A DNA stretch of 64,000 nucleotides from Leptospira biflexa (GTDB lineage Bacteria; Spirochaetota; UBA4802; UB4802), in contig DYLU01000008.1 of the NCBI GenBank assembly GCA_020721905.1, positions 1 through 64,000 on the forward strand, written 5' to 3'. The notes under the pieces were generated by a model. The model did not search any database and had not been told where the DNA came from. It saw only the letters and a list, made by a program, of their open reading frames with translations. Positions 1 through 10,003 of the stretch are shown here, piece by piece. A program made the translations under genes and the position numbers. The number at the start of each line of letters is the position of its first letter. The stretch's first letter is position 1.

Positions 1-3000
1 TTATCCCATTGTGGTTCTTTTGAATCAAGGATAAATGGATTTTTGCCTTCCTTTTCCAGCAATGGATTATAACGCCACAATGTCCAGTATCCACATTCAA
101 CGGCTTTCTTTTCTTCTAATTGGGATTTTCCCATCCCTTCTTTTAACCCATGATTTATACACGGTGCGTAAGCAATAATAAGCGATGGTCCCGGATAGCT
201 TTCGGCTTCGGTAATAGCACGCATATACTGCATCTGGCTTGCACCCATTGCAACCTGAGCCACATAGACATATCCATATGTTATTGCCATAAGTCCCAGA
301 TCTTTTTTACGTACCCGTTTGCCAGCTGCAGAAAATTTAGCCTGTGCTGCTATTGGTGTTGCCTTTGATGATTGCCCACCAGTATTTGAATATACCTCAG
401 TATCAAGTACTAAAATATTTATATCATCTCCGGAAGCAATCACATGATCAAGCCCCCCAAACCCAATGTCATATGCAAATCCATCACCGCCAAACACCCA
501 GATTGATTTCTTTTCCAGGTACTGTGCCAATTTCAATACTTCAGTTGCTTCTTTTGAGCTATCACCCTTTAATAGCGGTAATAATTTCGAAGTTGCTTCA
601 CGTGATTTTTCAGCATTGTCTTTCCCTGCAAGCCACTCAAGTGCCGCATCTTTAAGCTGGCTATTTGTTGTTGTTTTTGCAAGCTGATCTAAAAGACTGG
701 CAATCTTATTCCGCTGCTGAGCAACACCCAAATGCATCCCAAAACCAAATTCACTTGCATCTTCAAATAGTGAACTTGCCCATGCAGGCCCACGTCCCTG
801 CGCATTAACACAGTACGGTGTAGCAGGAGCAGAACCACCATAAATTGATGAACATCCTGTTGCGTTAGCAACAAGCAACCTGTCACCAAAAAGTTGGGTA
901 ATAAGCTTGATGTAAGGAGTTTCACCACAACCTGCACATGCACCGGAGAACTCAAACAGTGGCTGGCAGAATTGGCTCCCCTTTACAGTGTATTTATTCA
1001 TCAAATTATCTTTATAGGTAACATTTTTTACTATAAAATCCCAGCATTTCTGCTGATTCAACTGGCTTTCCAGTGGTTTCATGATTAATGCTTTTTCTTT
1101 TGCAGGACATTCTTCAGCACAGTTGCCACAACCGGTGCAATCTAAGGGACTTATCTGAATTCTGAATTTAAGCCCCTCAAGACCTTTGCCTTTTGCATCC
1201 AGTGTTACCATGTCAGCAGGAGCTTTTTTCATTTCATCATCATTCAGCAGGAATGGGCGTATAACTGCATGAGGACATACATACGCACACTGATTACACT
1301 GAATACAATTATCAGGCTGCCATTCGGGGATATTGACAGCAATGCCTCGCTTTTCAAACTGCGTAGTACCTGGAGGGAATGTTCCATCGGGTCGTGGCAA
1401 AAAGGCACTTACCGGCAAACTATCGCCCTCTAACTTATTCATTGGTTCAACTATTTCACGGATAAACTCAGGCAATTCTTCAAATTTCGGCTTACCAGGA
1501 AGTTCAATATTTTTCCAGTCTTCAGGAACTTTTACTTCTTTTACATTTTTTGCACCCTCGTCAACCGCCGCCATATTCTTGCTTACAACATCAGCACCTT
1601 TTCTGCCATAGGTTTTTTCAATAGCACCCTTCATTTCTTTTTCAGCAATTTCATAAGGTATCACATTACTTACCTTAAAAAATGCTGCCTGCATGATAGT
1701 ATTGGTCCTTCCTGGAAGGCCAATGCGTTCAGATATTTCTGTTGCGTTAATGATATAAAATTTGATATTGTTTTCGGCCAGATATCGTTTAATATGATCC
1801 GGGAGCCTCTTCCTGGTTTCTTCATCATCCCATAACGAATTGAGCAAGAATGTCCCGCCTTTTTTTAAACCTTTTAAAATATCGTATTTTTCCAGATATG
1901 CCGGAACATGGCATGCTATAAAATCAGGATTGTTAACTAAATATGTTGATCGTATAGGTTTTTTGCCAAATCTAAGATGTGAAACCGTTACTCCGCCTGA
2001 TTTCTTTGAATCGTAGGCAAAGTATGCCTGCGCATATAAATCAGTGTTGTCACCAATAATTTTGATTGAGTTCTTGTTTGCACCAACAGTTCCATCAGAA
2101 CCAACACCAAAAAACTTGCCCTCAAATGTACCTTCCGGCACCACACTGGTATCTTCAGGCAGTGGCAATGATGTAAAGGTTACATCATCCACTATACCAA
2201 CAGTAAATCCATTTTTGGGTTCACTTTGCCTGAGATTATTATACACTGCAATGATCTGTGCAGGTGTAGTATCTTTGGAGCTTAATCCATACCGTCCGCC
2301 TACAATAACCGGTGAATTAGCTGTTCCATAAAATGCCGCACGAACATCTAAATACAATGGTTCACCAATTGAGCCGGGCTCTTTGGTTCTGTCAAGCACT
2401 GCAATACGCTTTACTGTTTGCGGCAATACTTTGAAAAAATACTTTGGTGAGAATGGCCTGTACAGATGGCATGTAACAAGTCCAACTTTTTCACCCTGTT
2501 TCAGTAGATAATCTATTGTTTCTATTATTGTTTCTGTAACTGATCCCATTGCCACAATGATACGTTCAGCATCAGGGGCACCATAATAGGTGAAGGGGTG
2601 ATAGTCTCTGCTGGTAAGTTTATTGATTTCCTGCATATATGATTCAACAATATCCGGTACTGCCTGATAAAATATATTGCTTACCTCACGGGTCTGGAAA
2701 TAAATATCCGGATTTTGAGCAGTACCTCGTGTAACGGGATGTTCCGGACTTAGCGCATTGTTTCTGAATTCTTCTAACTTTACATAATCAATGAGCTTTG
2801 CTAAGTCTTCATAATTTAATACTTCAATTTTCTGAATTTCATGAGAGGTTCTGAATCCATCAAAGAAATGCAAAAATGGTATACGCGATTTAATTGCTGA
2901 AAGATGGGCAACAGCGGCTAAATCCATAACTTCCTGTACACCACCGCTTGCAAGCATTGCAAAACCAGTCTGCCGGCAGGCATATATATCCTGATGATCG

Positions 3001-3377
3001 CCAAATATGGATAAGGCCTGGGCGGAAATAGAACGGGCACTGACATGAAAAACACCAGGCAGTAATTCAGCTGAAATCTTATACATATTGGGAATCATTA
3101 AAAGCAATCCCTGTGATGCAGTATACGTAGTAGTAAGCGAACCTGCCTGTAACGAACCATGAACAGCCCCAGCAGCGCCAGCCTCAGATTGCATTTCAAC
3201 AACATGAACAACCTGACCAAATATATTTTTCTTACCATGAGCAGCCCATTCATCAACATGTTCTGCCATTGGTGAAGATGGTGTAATGGGATAGATGGCA
3301 GCAACCTCGGTAAACGCATACGATACATATGCAGCAGCTTCGTTGCCATCCATTGATTTCATAATCTTTTTTGGCAT
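1..3377 (-). CDS. nifJ: Pyruvate:ferredoxin (flavodoxin) oxidoreductase, 3' end cut by window
   Basis: Cytoplasmic single-chain enzyme that oxidises pyruvate to acetyl-CoA and CO2 and passes electrons to ferredoxin or flavodoxin. ATG at 3377 follows AAAGGAG about 9 nt upstream, and the frame is open for 1125 codons to the edge; the family is about 1170-1190 aa, so only a short tail is missing. Visible are the N-terminal pyrimidine-binding half (YPITPSSPMAEHVDEW), two ferredoxin-type clusters (Cys 691/694/697/701 in CIQCNQCAYVCPHAV and Cys 747/750/753/757 in CTGCGNCAEECP), and the C-terminal TPP-binding part ending near WRYNPL (about residue 1101). I checked that the cluster motifs and the C-terminus share the start-codon frame. 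It is transcribed alone and suggests anaerobic pyruvate metabolism. Confidence 0.95.
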   Translation of the reverse strand, partial: MPKKIMKSMDGNEAAAYVSYAFTEVAAIYPITPSSPMAEHVDEWAAHGKKNIFGQVVHVVEMQSEAGAAGAVHGSLQAGSLTTTYTASQGLLLMIPNMYKISAELLPGVFHVSARSISAQALSIFGDHQDIYACRQTGFAMLASGGVQEVMDLAAVAHLSAIKSRIPFLHFFDGFRTSHEIQKIEVLNYEDLAKLIDYVKLEEFRNNALSPEHPVTRGTAQNPDIYFQTREVSNIFYQAVPDIVESYMQEINKLTSRDYHPFTYYGAPDAERIIVAMGSVTETIIETIDYLLKQGEKVGLVTCHLYRPFSPKYFFKVLPQTVKRIAVLDRTKEPGSIGEPLYLDVRAAFYGTANSPVIVGGRYGLSSKDTTPAQIIAVYNNLRQSEPKNGFTVGIVDDVTFTSLPLPEDTSVVPEGTFEGKFFGVGSDGTVGANKNSIKIIGDNTDLYAQAYFAYDSKKSGGVTVSHLRFGKKPIRSTYLVNNPDFIACHVPAYLEKYDILKGLKKGGTFLLNSLWDDEETRKRLPDHIKRYLAENNIKFYIINATEISERIGLPGRTNTIMQAAFFKVSNVIPYEIAEKEMKGAIEKTYGRKGADVVSKNMAAVDEGAKNVKEVKVPEDWKNIELPGKPKFEELPEFIREIVEPMNKLEGDSLPVSAFLPRPDGTFPPGTTQFEKRGIAVNIPEWQPDNCIQCNQCAYVCPHAVIRPFLLNDDEMKKAPADMVTLDAKGKGLEGLKFRIQISPLDCTGCGNCAEECPAKEKALIMKPLESQLNQQKCWDFIVKNVTYKDNLMNKYTVKGSQFCQPLFEFSGACAGCGETPYIKLITQLFGDRLLVANATGCSSIYGGSAPATPYCVNAQGRGPAWASSLFEDASEFGFGMHLGVAQQRNKIASLLDQLAKTTTNSQLKDAALEWLAGKDNAEKSREATSKLLPLLKGDSSKEATEVLKLAQYLEKKSIWVFGGDGFAYDIGFGGLDHVIASGDDINILVLDTEVYSNTGGQSSKATPIAAQAKFSAAGKRVRKKDLGLMAITYGYVYVAQVAMGASQMQYMRAITEAESYPGPSLIIAYAPCINHGLKEGMGKSQLEEKKAVECGYWTLWRYNPLLEKEGKNPFILDSKEPQWD

Positions 3378-3744
3378 GAAAGCTTTCTCCTTTACTGTTT
3401 TGATTTTGAAATATAAAAATCCCTTTCCCAATAATAAAATTGAGATTAATTACCCAATGAAATTTTTGATTAATGAAAGATCACGGCGTGTAAATAACCT
3501 TCTTCGTTTAGTGTAATGTAAGTCAATAAAAAAATCAAATAATAAAATTCAAAATTCTTAGTTATTACATCATTACATTCAACATAGCATTTATATATAT
3601 AATTTCAAACTATTCATTATGCGCGATAGTTCATTACATATATATTATGACTATTTTAAATTTTATTTACATTTTATGATTAAAACGACAGGAGCCATAT
3701 TTGATATTTGTCATATATCTTATCATAATATAAATGGAAGATCC

Positions 3745-3780
3745 TTATGGTTATTATGGTTATTATGGTTATTATGGTTA
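3745..3780 (+). repeat. Four perfect tandem copies of a 9-bp unit
   Basis: TTATGGTTA is repeated four times without a mismatch (3745, 3754, 3763, 3772). In the frame of the downstream acyl-CoA ligase stump it reads as repeated Met-Val-Ile, so copy-number changes would keep the frame. Slippage could vary the copy number between strains. Confidence 0.9.
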
Positions 3781-3782
3781 CT

Positions 3783-4022
3783 ATGTACTGCATAGATACA
3801 ATAGCTGACATGGTGCGACACGCTGCTGTGCGTTTTGGTGAAAAAACAGCAATTGCATTCACAGGCACCAGTCTAACATTCAGGCAACTTGAAGAGGATT
3901 ATTGTCGTTTTGGTCATTTGATGCAACAGTATGGCATAGAAAAAGGTGATACTGGCCATAAAATACATTGCCAAAAAATCCATCAGGTACAATATAAAAA
4001 CGGGAATTACGCCTTACGTTAG
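3783..4022 (+). pseudogene. N-terminal stump of an AMP-binding acyl-CoA ligase
   Basis: The frame reads MYCIDTIADMVRHAAVRFG and then EKTAIAFTGTSLTFRQLEE, the typical first 50-60 residues of long-chain acyl-CoA synthetases (family knowledge). After GIEKGD the similarity stops abruptly near 3950 and about 24 unrelated residues run to a stop. None of the adenylation motifs is present. It differs from the full acyl-CoA synthetase at 13757-15466, so it is not a simple copy of that gene. The tandem MVI repeat extends the frame upstream to 3747. Most likely a deletion remnant; a short expressed peptide cannot be excluded. Confidence 0.65.
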
Positions 4023-4060
4023 CACTTGAAACAAACTAAACAATACACAACACTATTATA

Positions 4061-4101
4061 AAAAATTGCAACAGAAGATATAATTCTGTTGCAATTTTTT
4101 T
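4061..4101. terminator. Strong hairpin terminator
   Basis: A 16-bp perfect inverted repeat (AAAAATTGCAACAGAA at 4061-4076, complement at 4084-4099) has a 7-nt loop and T-runs on both strands. It lies after the acyl-CoA ligase stump and before lgt, so it probably shields lgt from upstream transcription. Confidence 0.8.
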
Positions 4102-4253
4102 TGTTGTAGTCATTATGACGTTTTGTATTATAGCTTTAGTATACTCAACAGTACTTAAAAATAATTCAATAGATGTACTATCATTATTTTGTTTAGTAAA
4201 GTCGTAATTGAAGTTACAATTGTTTGAATTTATTTATAAGGAGGAAATCCATC

Positions 4254-5009
4254 ATGTATCCAATACTATTCCAGTATAAGTTCATTACCATTGGCGGATA
4301 CGGAGTAATGCTGGCAATAGCAATTTATCTGGCATATATTTTATTTGAGCGTGAACTTATCTTACGTGATATCAATCCGGATTTGGCATACAAGATATTG
4401 CTGGTATCAATTCCAGCTGGTATTATTGGTTCCAAAATTTTTCACATACTGGATCATATGGATGAATTTTTATCAGACCCTGCAGGTGCAGTATTTTCAG
4501 GTGCCGGTCTTTCTATATATGGTGGATTTCTTTTTGCATTGTTATTCAGCTATTTTATCATTAAGAAAAGCAATGAGCCTGCTTTAAGAATTCTTGATAT
4601 TGCAGCACCATGTATAGCAGTTGGTTATGGTTTTGGAAGAATAGGTTGCCACGTTGCCGGTGATGGATGTTATGGTATTGAAACATCAGGCTTTCTTGGT
4701 GTTGCTTATCCCAATGGGATTGTCCCAATATCCTATGCAGTTTACCCCACACCTCTTTTTGAATCATTTTTCTCATTTATCGTAGCAGTCCTTTTATTGC
4801 AACTCAGGAAAAAAGAATTTCCACAGGGAACACTTTTTTTCATATACCTGATTTTAAACGGTTTGCCACGTTTTTTTGTAGAATTTATCCGCAGAAACCC
4901 TGTTGTTTTCGCCGGCCTATCACAGGCACAATTAATTGCATTAGGATTGATTATGGCAGGCATTGCAGGGCTGGTGATTGTTAACCATAAAATGTTACGG
5001 AGAGCATAA
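4254..5009 (+). CDS. lgt: Prolipoprotein diacylglyceryl transferase
   Basis: Inner-membrane enzyme that moves diacylglycerol from phosphatidylglycerol to the lipobox cysteine of prolipoproteins. 251 aa from ATG 4254, which has AAGGAGG 9 nt upstream; the in-frame ATG at 4224 lacks such a site. Several hydrophobic segments span the protein. The family signature region is GRIGCHVAGDGCYG at about residues 128-141, a variant with GC where many Lgt have GN. Its substrates in this window include the GH18, metallophosphoesterase, pectinacetylesterase-like, 216-aa and ankyrin lipoproteins. Monocistronic, convergent with the MAF gene; only 1 nt separates the stop codons. Confidence 0.9.
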   Translation: MYPILFQYKFITIGGYGVMLAIAIYLAYILFERELILRDINPDLAYKILLVSIPAGIIGSKIFHILDHMDEFLSDPAGAVFSGAGLSIYGGFLFALLFSYFIIKKSNEPALRILDIAAPCIAVGYGFGRIGCHVAGDGCYGIETSGFLGVAYPNGIVPISYAVYPTPLFESFFSFIVAVLLLQLRKKEFPQGTLFFIYLILNGLPRFFVEFIRRNPVVFAGLSQAQLIALGLIMAGIAGLVIVNHKMLRRA

Positions 5010-5010
5010 A

Positions 5011-6864
5011 CTATTGCTTTAACAATAGTATCATATTTTTTATAACACGGGTGCTATACTGTACCCCTTCAAGCATTCCCTTATATAAATACAGGGACTT
5101 TAAAGCTACTTTTTCCTGCTCACCGGCAGCAGTTTCATCAATTTCATAGCCTTCAGTAACTGTATGAATAATGTGCTGTATGGTTAACCCAACCAAATTC
5201 TTTGTAACACTGAGTTCAGTAAGCTTTTTATCAATATCATCCAGTTTCTTTACCAGCAAAGCTATCGATTGTGTCTTTCTTTTTTTTATGCTTTGTATTA
5301 ATTCCTCTGAAAATTGAATTGCCTGTTGCAACATAGCATCCATTGTGCTTGTTTGTTGAAGCATTTTATACAATTGTTCAATCAGATTTTCTGAATGTAA
5401 CGCTATACTGCCTTCATTGGGCACAGCACGGTTATAAATTTCATCAATTGCATTCCAGATATTTATTCCGGGATTTTGATACGTAATTTCGTCAAAATCT
5501 TTATGAATAACATTTTCTATATAAGCACCATCATATGTAGCATTAATCAATGAAGGGTCATTCAATTTACCAAACCATGAAATAAATATCATCATCTTTT
5601 GATTAGTATGAACCTGCCTGCTTTTTATTCCTTTAACAAAAATCTTTGGCAGAGCAGTAAGCTGAAACCTGTTAAACATCTCAACTGTATGGGTGCGATA
5701 GTTCCTGAAAAATATATGGTCATCCAGATATGCACCTTTAACATGTGCCAGTCCTTTAGTAAAAGCCAGATCTTGCCCTATCATGATAATGGGATGAGTA
5801 CCCAATCGTTTTGCAAAATCATATGCGTTGGTTGACACTGAACCGCCATAGCGAAGATTACCGTAACTGCCAATCGTTTGTTCTAACCATTTCATCATCT
5901 CAAATGCTACGCCGGTGATTGCCTTTCTACCCCTGTAAAATAAAAATGTGGACGGATGCACCATGGGATCAGCTATTAACACTGTTCTTCTATTGTTGAC
6001 ACCTTCAAAATACCGTGCGTTTATCAACTGCGGGTCAACCGTAATACAAAAATGCGGTTCAATACCATAATACTCCAAAACTTTAAGTGATGTATCCACA
6101 GCCACTATAACAGCATTGTTGTAGTGTTTTTGAATATATGGTATGCTCTGAGTTAATGTTGGTCCGGCATTAACGATAATGGCAGGTACATTGGTAAACT
6201 TATCAAAAAATGCTGCAGCAGGCGGAGCACTGATAATTTCCCTGATATTGCGCGCAATATTTGAAGTCCATAATTTTTCAAATTTTGCCAGTGTGGCAAT
6301 ATTGACTTCTTTAGTGGAAATATATGCTTTTGCAATTCGTTGCAGATTGGTGTAGCATTCAGGGTTAATCTGAAATGAACCGCGGTGCGTGATAAACAGC
6401 GTTTTATATGAGGACCTGCCCCTCATATGAATGGCTATCGCTTCCTCATCAGGGTTGACCAGCAATATAACTCGCTTATCATTCAATATGTTCTGTAAAT
6501 CCCGGTGTGCAATAGCTGCTTTAACCATCCATGGGAATTGCTCCAGGATTAATACCGTTGCATCTTTTTTAACTTTCTTCATTAACCACTCAATATGATA
6601 TCCAAATCCAAACCCGGATACTATAACACAATCGTATTGTGCACAATCAAATTCATCAATAAGACGTTGTGCTTCTTTTACAGGATCAAATTTACTGTGA
6701 ACTGCACTATACCCAGATTCTTTTTTCACAACAGGAATGGCATCACCACTTTTTGCCTGCAATACCTCAACGTATTGTTCGTATTCTGTATTCCTGATTA
6801 TTTCAGCTAAAGACTCATTATGTTGAGCTATGGCCAAAATATTTTTTTGAAAAATAGTGTTCAC
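5011..6864 (-). CDS. Motility-associated factor (MAF/DUF115) glycosyltransferase-family protein
   Basis: 617 aa. The central part carries the MAF_flag10/DUF115 hallmarks: IIVNAGPTLTQSIPY (about residues 230-245) and a Gly/Ser-rich segment followed by IIMIGQDLAF (about 345-375). Proteins of this family modify flagellins or other glycans, transferring nonulosonic acids in the studied cases, and are abundant in spirochaetes (family knowledge). The N-terminal 190 residues look Rossmann-like (VIVSGFGFGYH). The gene starts 2 nt after the PBP stop, so it is the last gene of the lepB-PBP-MAF operon. The exact substrate cannot be read from sequence. ATG is close to the PBP end and no other start is better. 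Confidence 0.85.
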   Translation of the reverse strand: MNTIFQKNILAIAQHNESLAEIIRNTEYEQYVEVLQAKSGDAIPVVKKESGYSAVHSKFDPVKEAQRLIDEFDCAQYDCVIVSGFGFGYHIEWLMKKVKKDATVLILEQFPWMVKAAIAHRDLQNILNDKRVILLVNPDEEAIAIHMRGRSSYKTLFITHRGSFQINPECYTNLQRIAKAYISTKEVNIATLAKFEKLWTSNIARNIREIISAPPAAAFFDKFTNVPAIIVNAGPTLTQSIPYIQKHYNNAVIVAVDTSLKVLEYYGIEPHFCITVDPQLINARYFEGVNNRRTVLIADPMVHPSTFLFYRGRKAITGVAFEMMKWLEQTIGSYGNLRYGGSVSTNAYDFAKRLGTHPIIMIGQDLAFTKGLAHVKGAYLDDHIFFRNYRTHTVEMFNRFQLTALPKIFVKGIKSRQVHTNQKMMIFISWFGKLNDPSLINATYDGAYIENVIHKDFDEITYQNPGINIWNAIDEIYNRAVPNEGSIALHSENLIEQLYKMLQQTSTMDAMLQQAIQFSEELIQSIKKRKTQSIALLVKKLDDIDKKLTELSVTKNLVGLTIQHIIHTVTEGYEIDETAAGEQEKVALKSLYLYKGMLEGVQYSTRVIKNMILLLKQ

Positions 6865-6866
6865 AT

Positions 6867-8690
6867 TTACTCCAGAACCAGCGTTATAGCAGCAACTTTT
6901 TTTAATGGTACTCCCGGCTTTGGATCCTGAGCAACAACTTTGCCCTTCCCTTTCATTATATATTGTATCGGATATTCATGCTGTAAATGTATGAGCTTTC
7001 GCAAAGCAATGGTATCAGCCTGACCAATAAAATCTGGCAATACATCATGCTTAAAAGGCCTGTATTGCATGGGCTTAGCTTGCGTCGCATTGACAGTTAC
7101 GCTTCCAAACCCTCTAAGCGGCAATACTCGTTTTGCAATATCGCTGAAAACAGGTGCTGCAAGTTCACCGCCTGAACCGCCATATTCAGGTTCATCAAAC
7201 ATAACAAGAATGCAAATATCGGGATTATCAACCGGGGCAATCCCAATAAAGGATACAACATATGCGTCAGTGATATAGCCTCCCTGTGGCAACGATTTCT
7301 GAGCTGTCCCGGTTTTTCCTCCTGTGCCATAGCCTGCAATATATGCTTTCTTACCTGTTCCTTCAATAACAACGTTATGCATCATAGAAAGAATGGTTTT
7401 TGCTATCGTTTCATTCACTATTTTTCCCTTTGTTCTTGGAAAAAATTTAGCGACTGCTTCACCATAATTATTTTGAATCTGATTTACTATCTGAGGGTAC
7501 ATATATATGCCATTGTTGGCAATAGCTCCAAAAGCAGCAACAAGCTGTACAGAGGTCACTGATAGTTCCTGTCCTATTGACATAGAATACTTTGATAGAC
7601 CAGACCATTGATTTGTATTGCGAAGAATGCCCTGTGATTCACCCGGAAGCTGTATTCCTGTTTTTTCACCAAATCCAAAACGGATAAGAGTTTGATATAA
7701 ATATTCTTTTTTAACCGGTTGCATTGCCTGAATGATTCCTGCATTACATGAATAGGTAATGATATCATTCAGAGTAACCTTGCCGTGTTCCTTTGTGCAC
7801 TTTATGGTTGCGTCATACACTTCAACACTGCCTTTGCAGAAATACGTTCTTTTCAGTGCATCCGGAAGATGTTCCAGTAAGGTTATAGCAGCAAATACCT
7901 TCATTGTTGATCCGGGTTCAAACGCATCAACAACTGAAAAGCATGTCAATACTGATTTATCGTAATTATAAAAATATTCAGGATGGAATTGCGGATAGAG
8001 TGCAAGCGCCAGTATCTTTCCCGTCTTAATTTCGTAAACAATAGCAACGGCTTTTTTTGGTTTTACCTGCCTGGCGTATGTATTGATTGCTTCCTGAGCA
8101 ATATACTGTACTGTCCTGTCCAGTGTCAGCTGTACCGTCAATCCTTTTTGTTCTTTTTGACCGGAACTATCGGTATGCAATAATACATCATTATATTTGT
8201 ACTCAATACCTTCAAGCCCCATGTTGTCAATATTGACAAAACCAACAACCTGTGATGCTAATGTGCCTTCAGGATATACGCGTGTATATTCTTTTTTAAT
8301 ATAGATACCCGGCAAAGACAATTCCTTTACTTTGCTGATCACGCTATCATCCACTTTTCGCTTAATCCATACAAAATGCCTGTTACGGGTTAGCAGATCT
8401 TTTATTTCTGATTGTGGGATAGCAAGTATATATGAAAGTTTCAATGATTCAGTATCTGGATCGGTAACTTTACGGGGATCAGCAAATATAGAATATTTAT
8501 ATATTGAAACAGCAAGGGGATATCCGCTTGCATCAATGATATCCCCCCGCTTTATTATGCTGTTCTTATTATTAACTATTACTCTTGAACTAAAATGCAG
8601 TTGTGTAATTTTTATAATTAAGAATACAGCTATAATACTGATAAAGATTAATGTTATGATTATTCTTCGTTTATGCGATACATTCTCCAT
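6867..8690 (-). CDS. Class B penicillin-binding protein (FtsI/PBP2 type) with C-terminal PASTA domain
   Basis: Transpeptidase that cross-links peptidoglycan in the periplasm. 607 aa: short cytoplasmic N-terminus, one membrane anchor (about 9-30), dimerisation domain, then the transpeptidase with SxxK Ser261 (GSTMK), SxN at 314-316 (SCN) and KTG at 459-461 (GGKTGTAQ). Residues about 545-607 (VLPDFIGQADTIALRKL onward) form a PASTA-like domain. FtsI (division) and PBP2/MrdA (elongation) are both possible; the PASTA tail favours the FtsI/SpoVD branch. It sits 14 nt after lepB and 2 nt before the MAF gene. Confidence 0.92.
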   Translation of the reverse strand: MENVSHKRRIIITLIFISIIAVFLIIKITQLHFSSRVIVNNKNSIIKRGDIIDASGYPLAVSIYKYSIFADPRKVTDPDTESLKLSYILAIPQSEIKDLLTRNRHFVWIKRKVDDSVISKVKELSLPGIYIKKEYTRVYPEGTLASQVVGFVNIDNMGLEGIEYKYNDVLLHTDSSGQKEQKGLTVQLTLDRTVQYIAQEAINTYARQVKPKKAVAIVYEIKTGKILALALYPQFHPEYFYNYDKSVLTCFSVVDAFEPGSTMKVFAAITLLEHLPDALKRTYFCKGSVEVYDATIKCTKEHGKVTLNDIITYSCNAGIIQAMQPVKKEYLYQTLIRFGFGEKTGIQLPGESQGILRNTNQWSGLSKYSMSIGQELSVTSVQLVAAFGAIANNGIYMYPQIVNQIQNNYGEAVAKFFPRTKGKIVNETIAKTILSMMHNVVIEGTGKKAYIAGYGTGGKTGTAQKSLPQGGYITDAYVVSFIGIAPVDNPDICILVMFDEPEYGGSGGELAAPVFSDIAKRVLPLRGFGSVTVNATQAKPMQYRPFKHDVLPDFIGQADTIALRKLIHLQHEYPIQYIMKGKGKVVAQDPKPGVPLKKVAAITLVLE

Positions 8691-8704
8691 ATCAGCCTTA
8701 AATA

Positions 8705-9775
8705 TTATTTGATCAAACCAAGCCGTGAAAAATCTAAATTTTTAATGTTATCCGTATTCCAGTAAAGAATGAAAGCTTTACCTTTAATCCGGTCTAATGG
8801 CACATATCCAAAACCACGGCTGTCATAGGAATTTTCCCTGTTATCGCCCATTGCTACTATCATCCCTTTGGGAACAACACCTTCAATACGCTTTTCGCTG
8901 AACCCGCGGTATGATGTGACACCCTTGATGTATGGCTCATCTAATTTTTCACCATTAACCCATACAGCACCGTCATCAATATGCACTTCATCACCCTCTA
9001 CTGCTATACACCGCTTTATAAAATCTTTTTCTTCTTCATTGGGTGGACGGAATATAATGATATCACCACGCTGTACAGGCCGTATACTCAAAAAGGAAAG
9101 ATGTATTGGCTTTTTCATACCTATCATCTGAGGGATAGTTGGTCCATATGTTATCTTTTCGGCTAAAAGGTGATCCCCAACAAGCAAGGTATCTTCCATA
9201 GAACCCGTTGGAATATAATATGCCTGAATAATATACTGCCGTATATGCATAGCAAGGATAAATGCAACAAGGATGGCATCGAACATTTCCCATATTTTTT
9301 TAAACATAACAGTGCGTTTAGGGGACATGTCATAAAAGTAACATATGAGCTTATCCCTGTCGTCATTGCTTACCAGCATCAGCGGGAACCCTATACTCCG
9401 ATAACGTTCACGTATTACCAGGTTACTGAAAAAATTGATTTCCAGATATGTAATATCTTTTGCATTACAGTGATAGTTTTCAGTTTTGGTTTGAATGCTA
9501 ATCCCTGACGGCGATGCGGTTACTGTAGCGTTCTCAAATTTTCGCCATTTAATAAAATCATTGAGTATTCTCAGCATAAATACACTGCATAAAAAACCAC
9601 CTATAGCGTATGTCCCACTATACGGAATTGCAACTGCCAAAAAAATAGTTGAATAAATTAAAAGTATCAGATATCCTATTCGCTTCAACATGAGCCTGGC
9701 AATCATAGTGTTGCTGTGAACCTGTATTTGAATTGTATCAGTACTTTGTTTGTTGTAAGCTAAGAACTGTAACAT
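8705..9775 (-). CDS. lepB: Signal peptidase I with N-terminal membrane extension
   Basis: Cleaves signal peptides at the outer face of the inner membrane. 356 aa, longer than most LepB. The catalytic serine is Ser192 (PTGSMEDTL) and the lysine Lys254 (FIKRCIAVEGDE); the conserved GDNRENSYDSR box is near residue 310. Ahead of the protease are two hydrophobic segments (about 33-65), a roughly 90-residue beta-rich stretch, and a further membrane helix (about 165-185) just before the active site. The ATG at 9775 has GAGG about 8 nt upstream. First gene of the lepB-PBP-MAF operon. Confidence 0.93.
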   Translation of the reverse strand: MLQFLAYNKQSTDTIQIQVHSNTMIARLMLKRIGYLILLIYSTIFLAVAIPYSGTYAIGGFLCSVFMLRILNDFIKWRKFENATVTASPSGISIQTKTENYHCNAKDITYLEINFFSNLVIRERYRSIGFPLMLVSNDDRDKLICYFYDMSPKRTVMFKKIWEMFDAILVAFILAMHIRQYIIQAYYIPTGSMEDTLLVGDHLLAEKITYGPTIPQMIGMKKPIHLSFLSIRPVQRGDIIIFRPPNEEEKDFIKRCIAVEGDEVHIDDGAVWVNGEKLDEPYIKGVTSYRGFSEKRIEGVVPKGMIVAMGDNRENSYDSRGFGYVPLDRIKGKAFILYWNTDNIKNLDFSRLGLIK

Positions 9776-10003
9776 CTATGTACCTCGGTTTTTATTTTAT
9801 AAGTATATATTTTTATATGCAATTATTTTATAAAAGTTACATTTATATTGAAATATTATTAATAAATTATGAAAGATTGTTAATCCATGCCACTTGAGGC
9901 GGCAATGATGCACATTGCATCTATCATAAAATTATTGCAAGGAATAATTATTGAAGATATCATGTATATTATCACGATTAATGTGTCTACTATTTTTTAA
10001 ATA

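Larger units (their letters stand above)
3378..4253. other. Gene-poor interval between nifJ and lgt
   Basis: About 880 bp of very AT-rich sequence between divergent genes. It holds the nifJ leader, one GCGATAGT copy (3623-3630), a 9-bp tandem repeat, a broken acyl-CoA ligase start and a strong terminator hairpin, each listed separately. I see no complete gene or RNA gene in it. Confidence 0.7.

Noticed and set aside
8332-8712. 126-codon plus-strand ORF
   Set aside because: Antisense to the N-terminus of the penicillin-binding protein, with no ribosome site.
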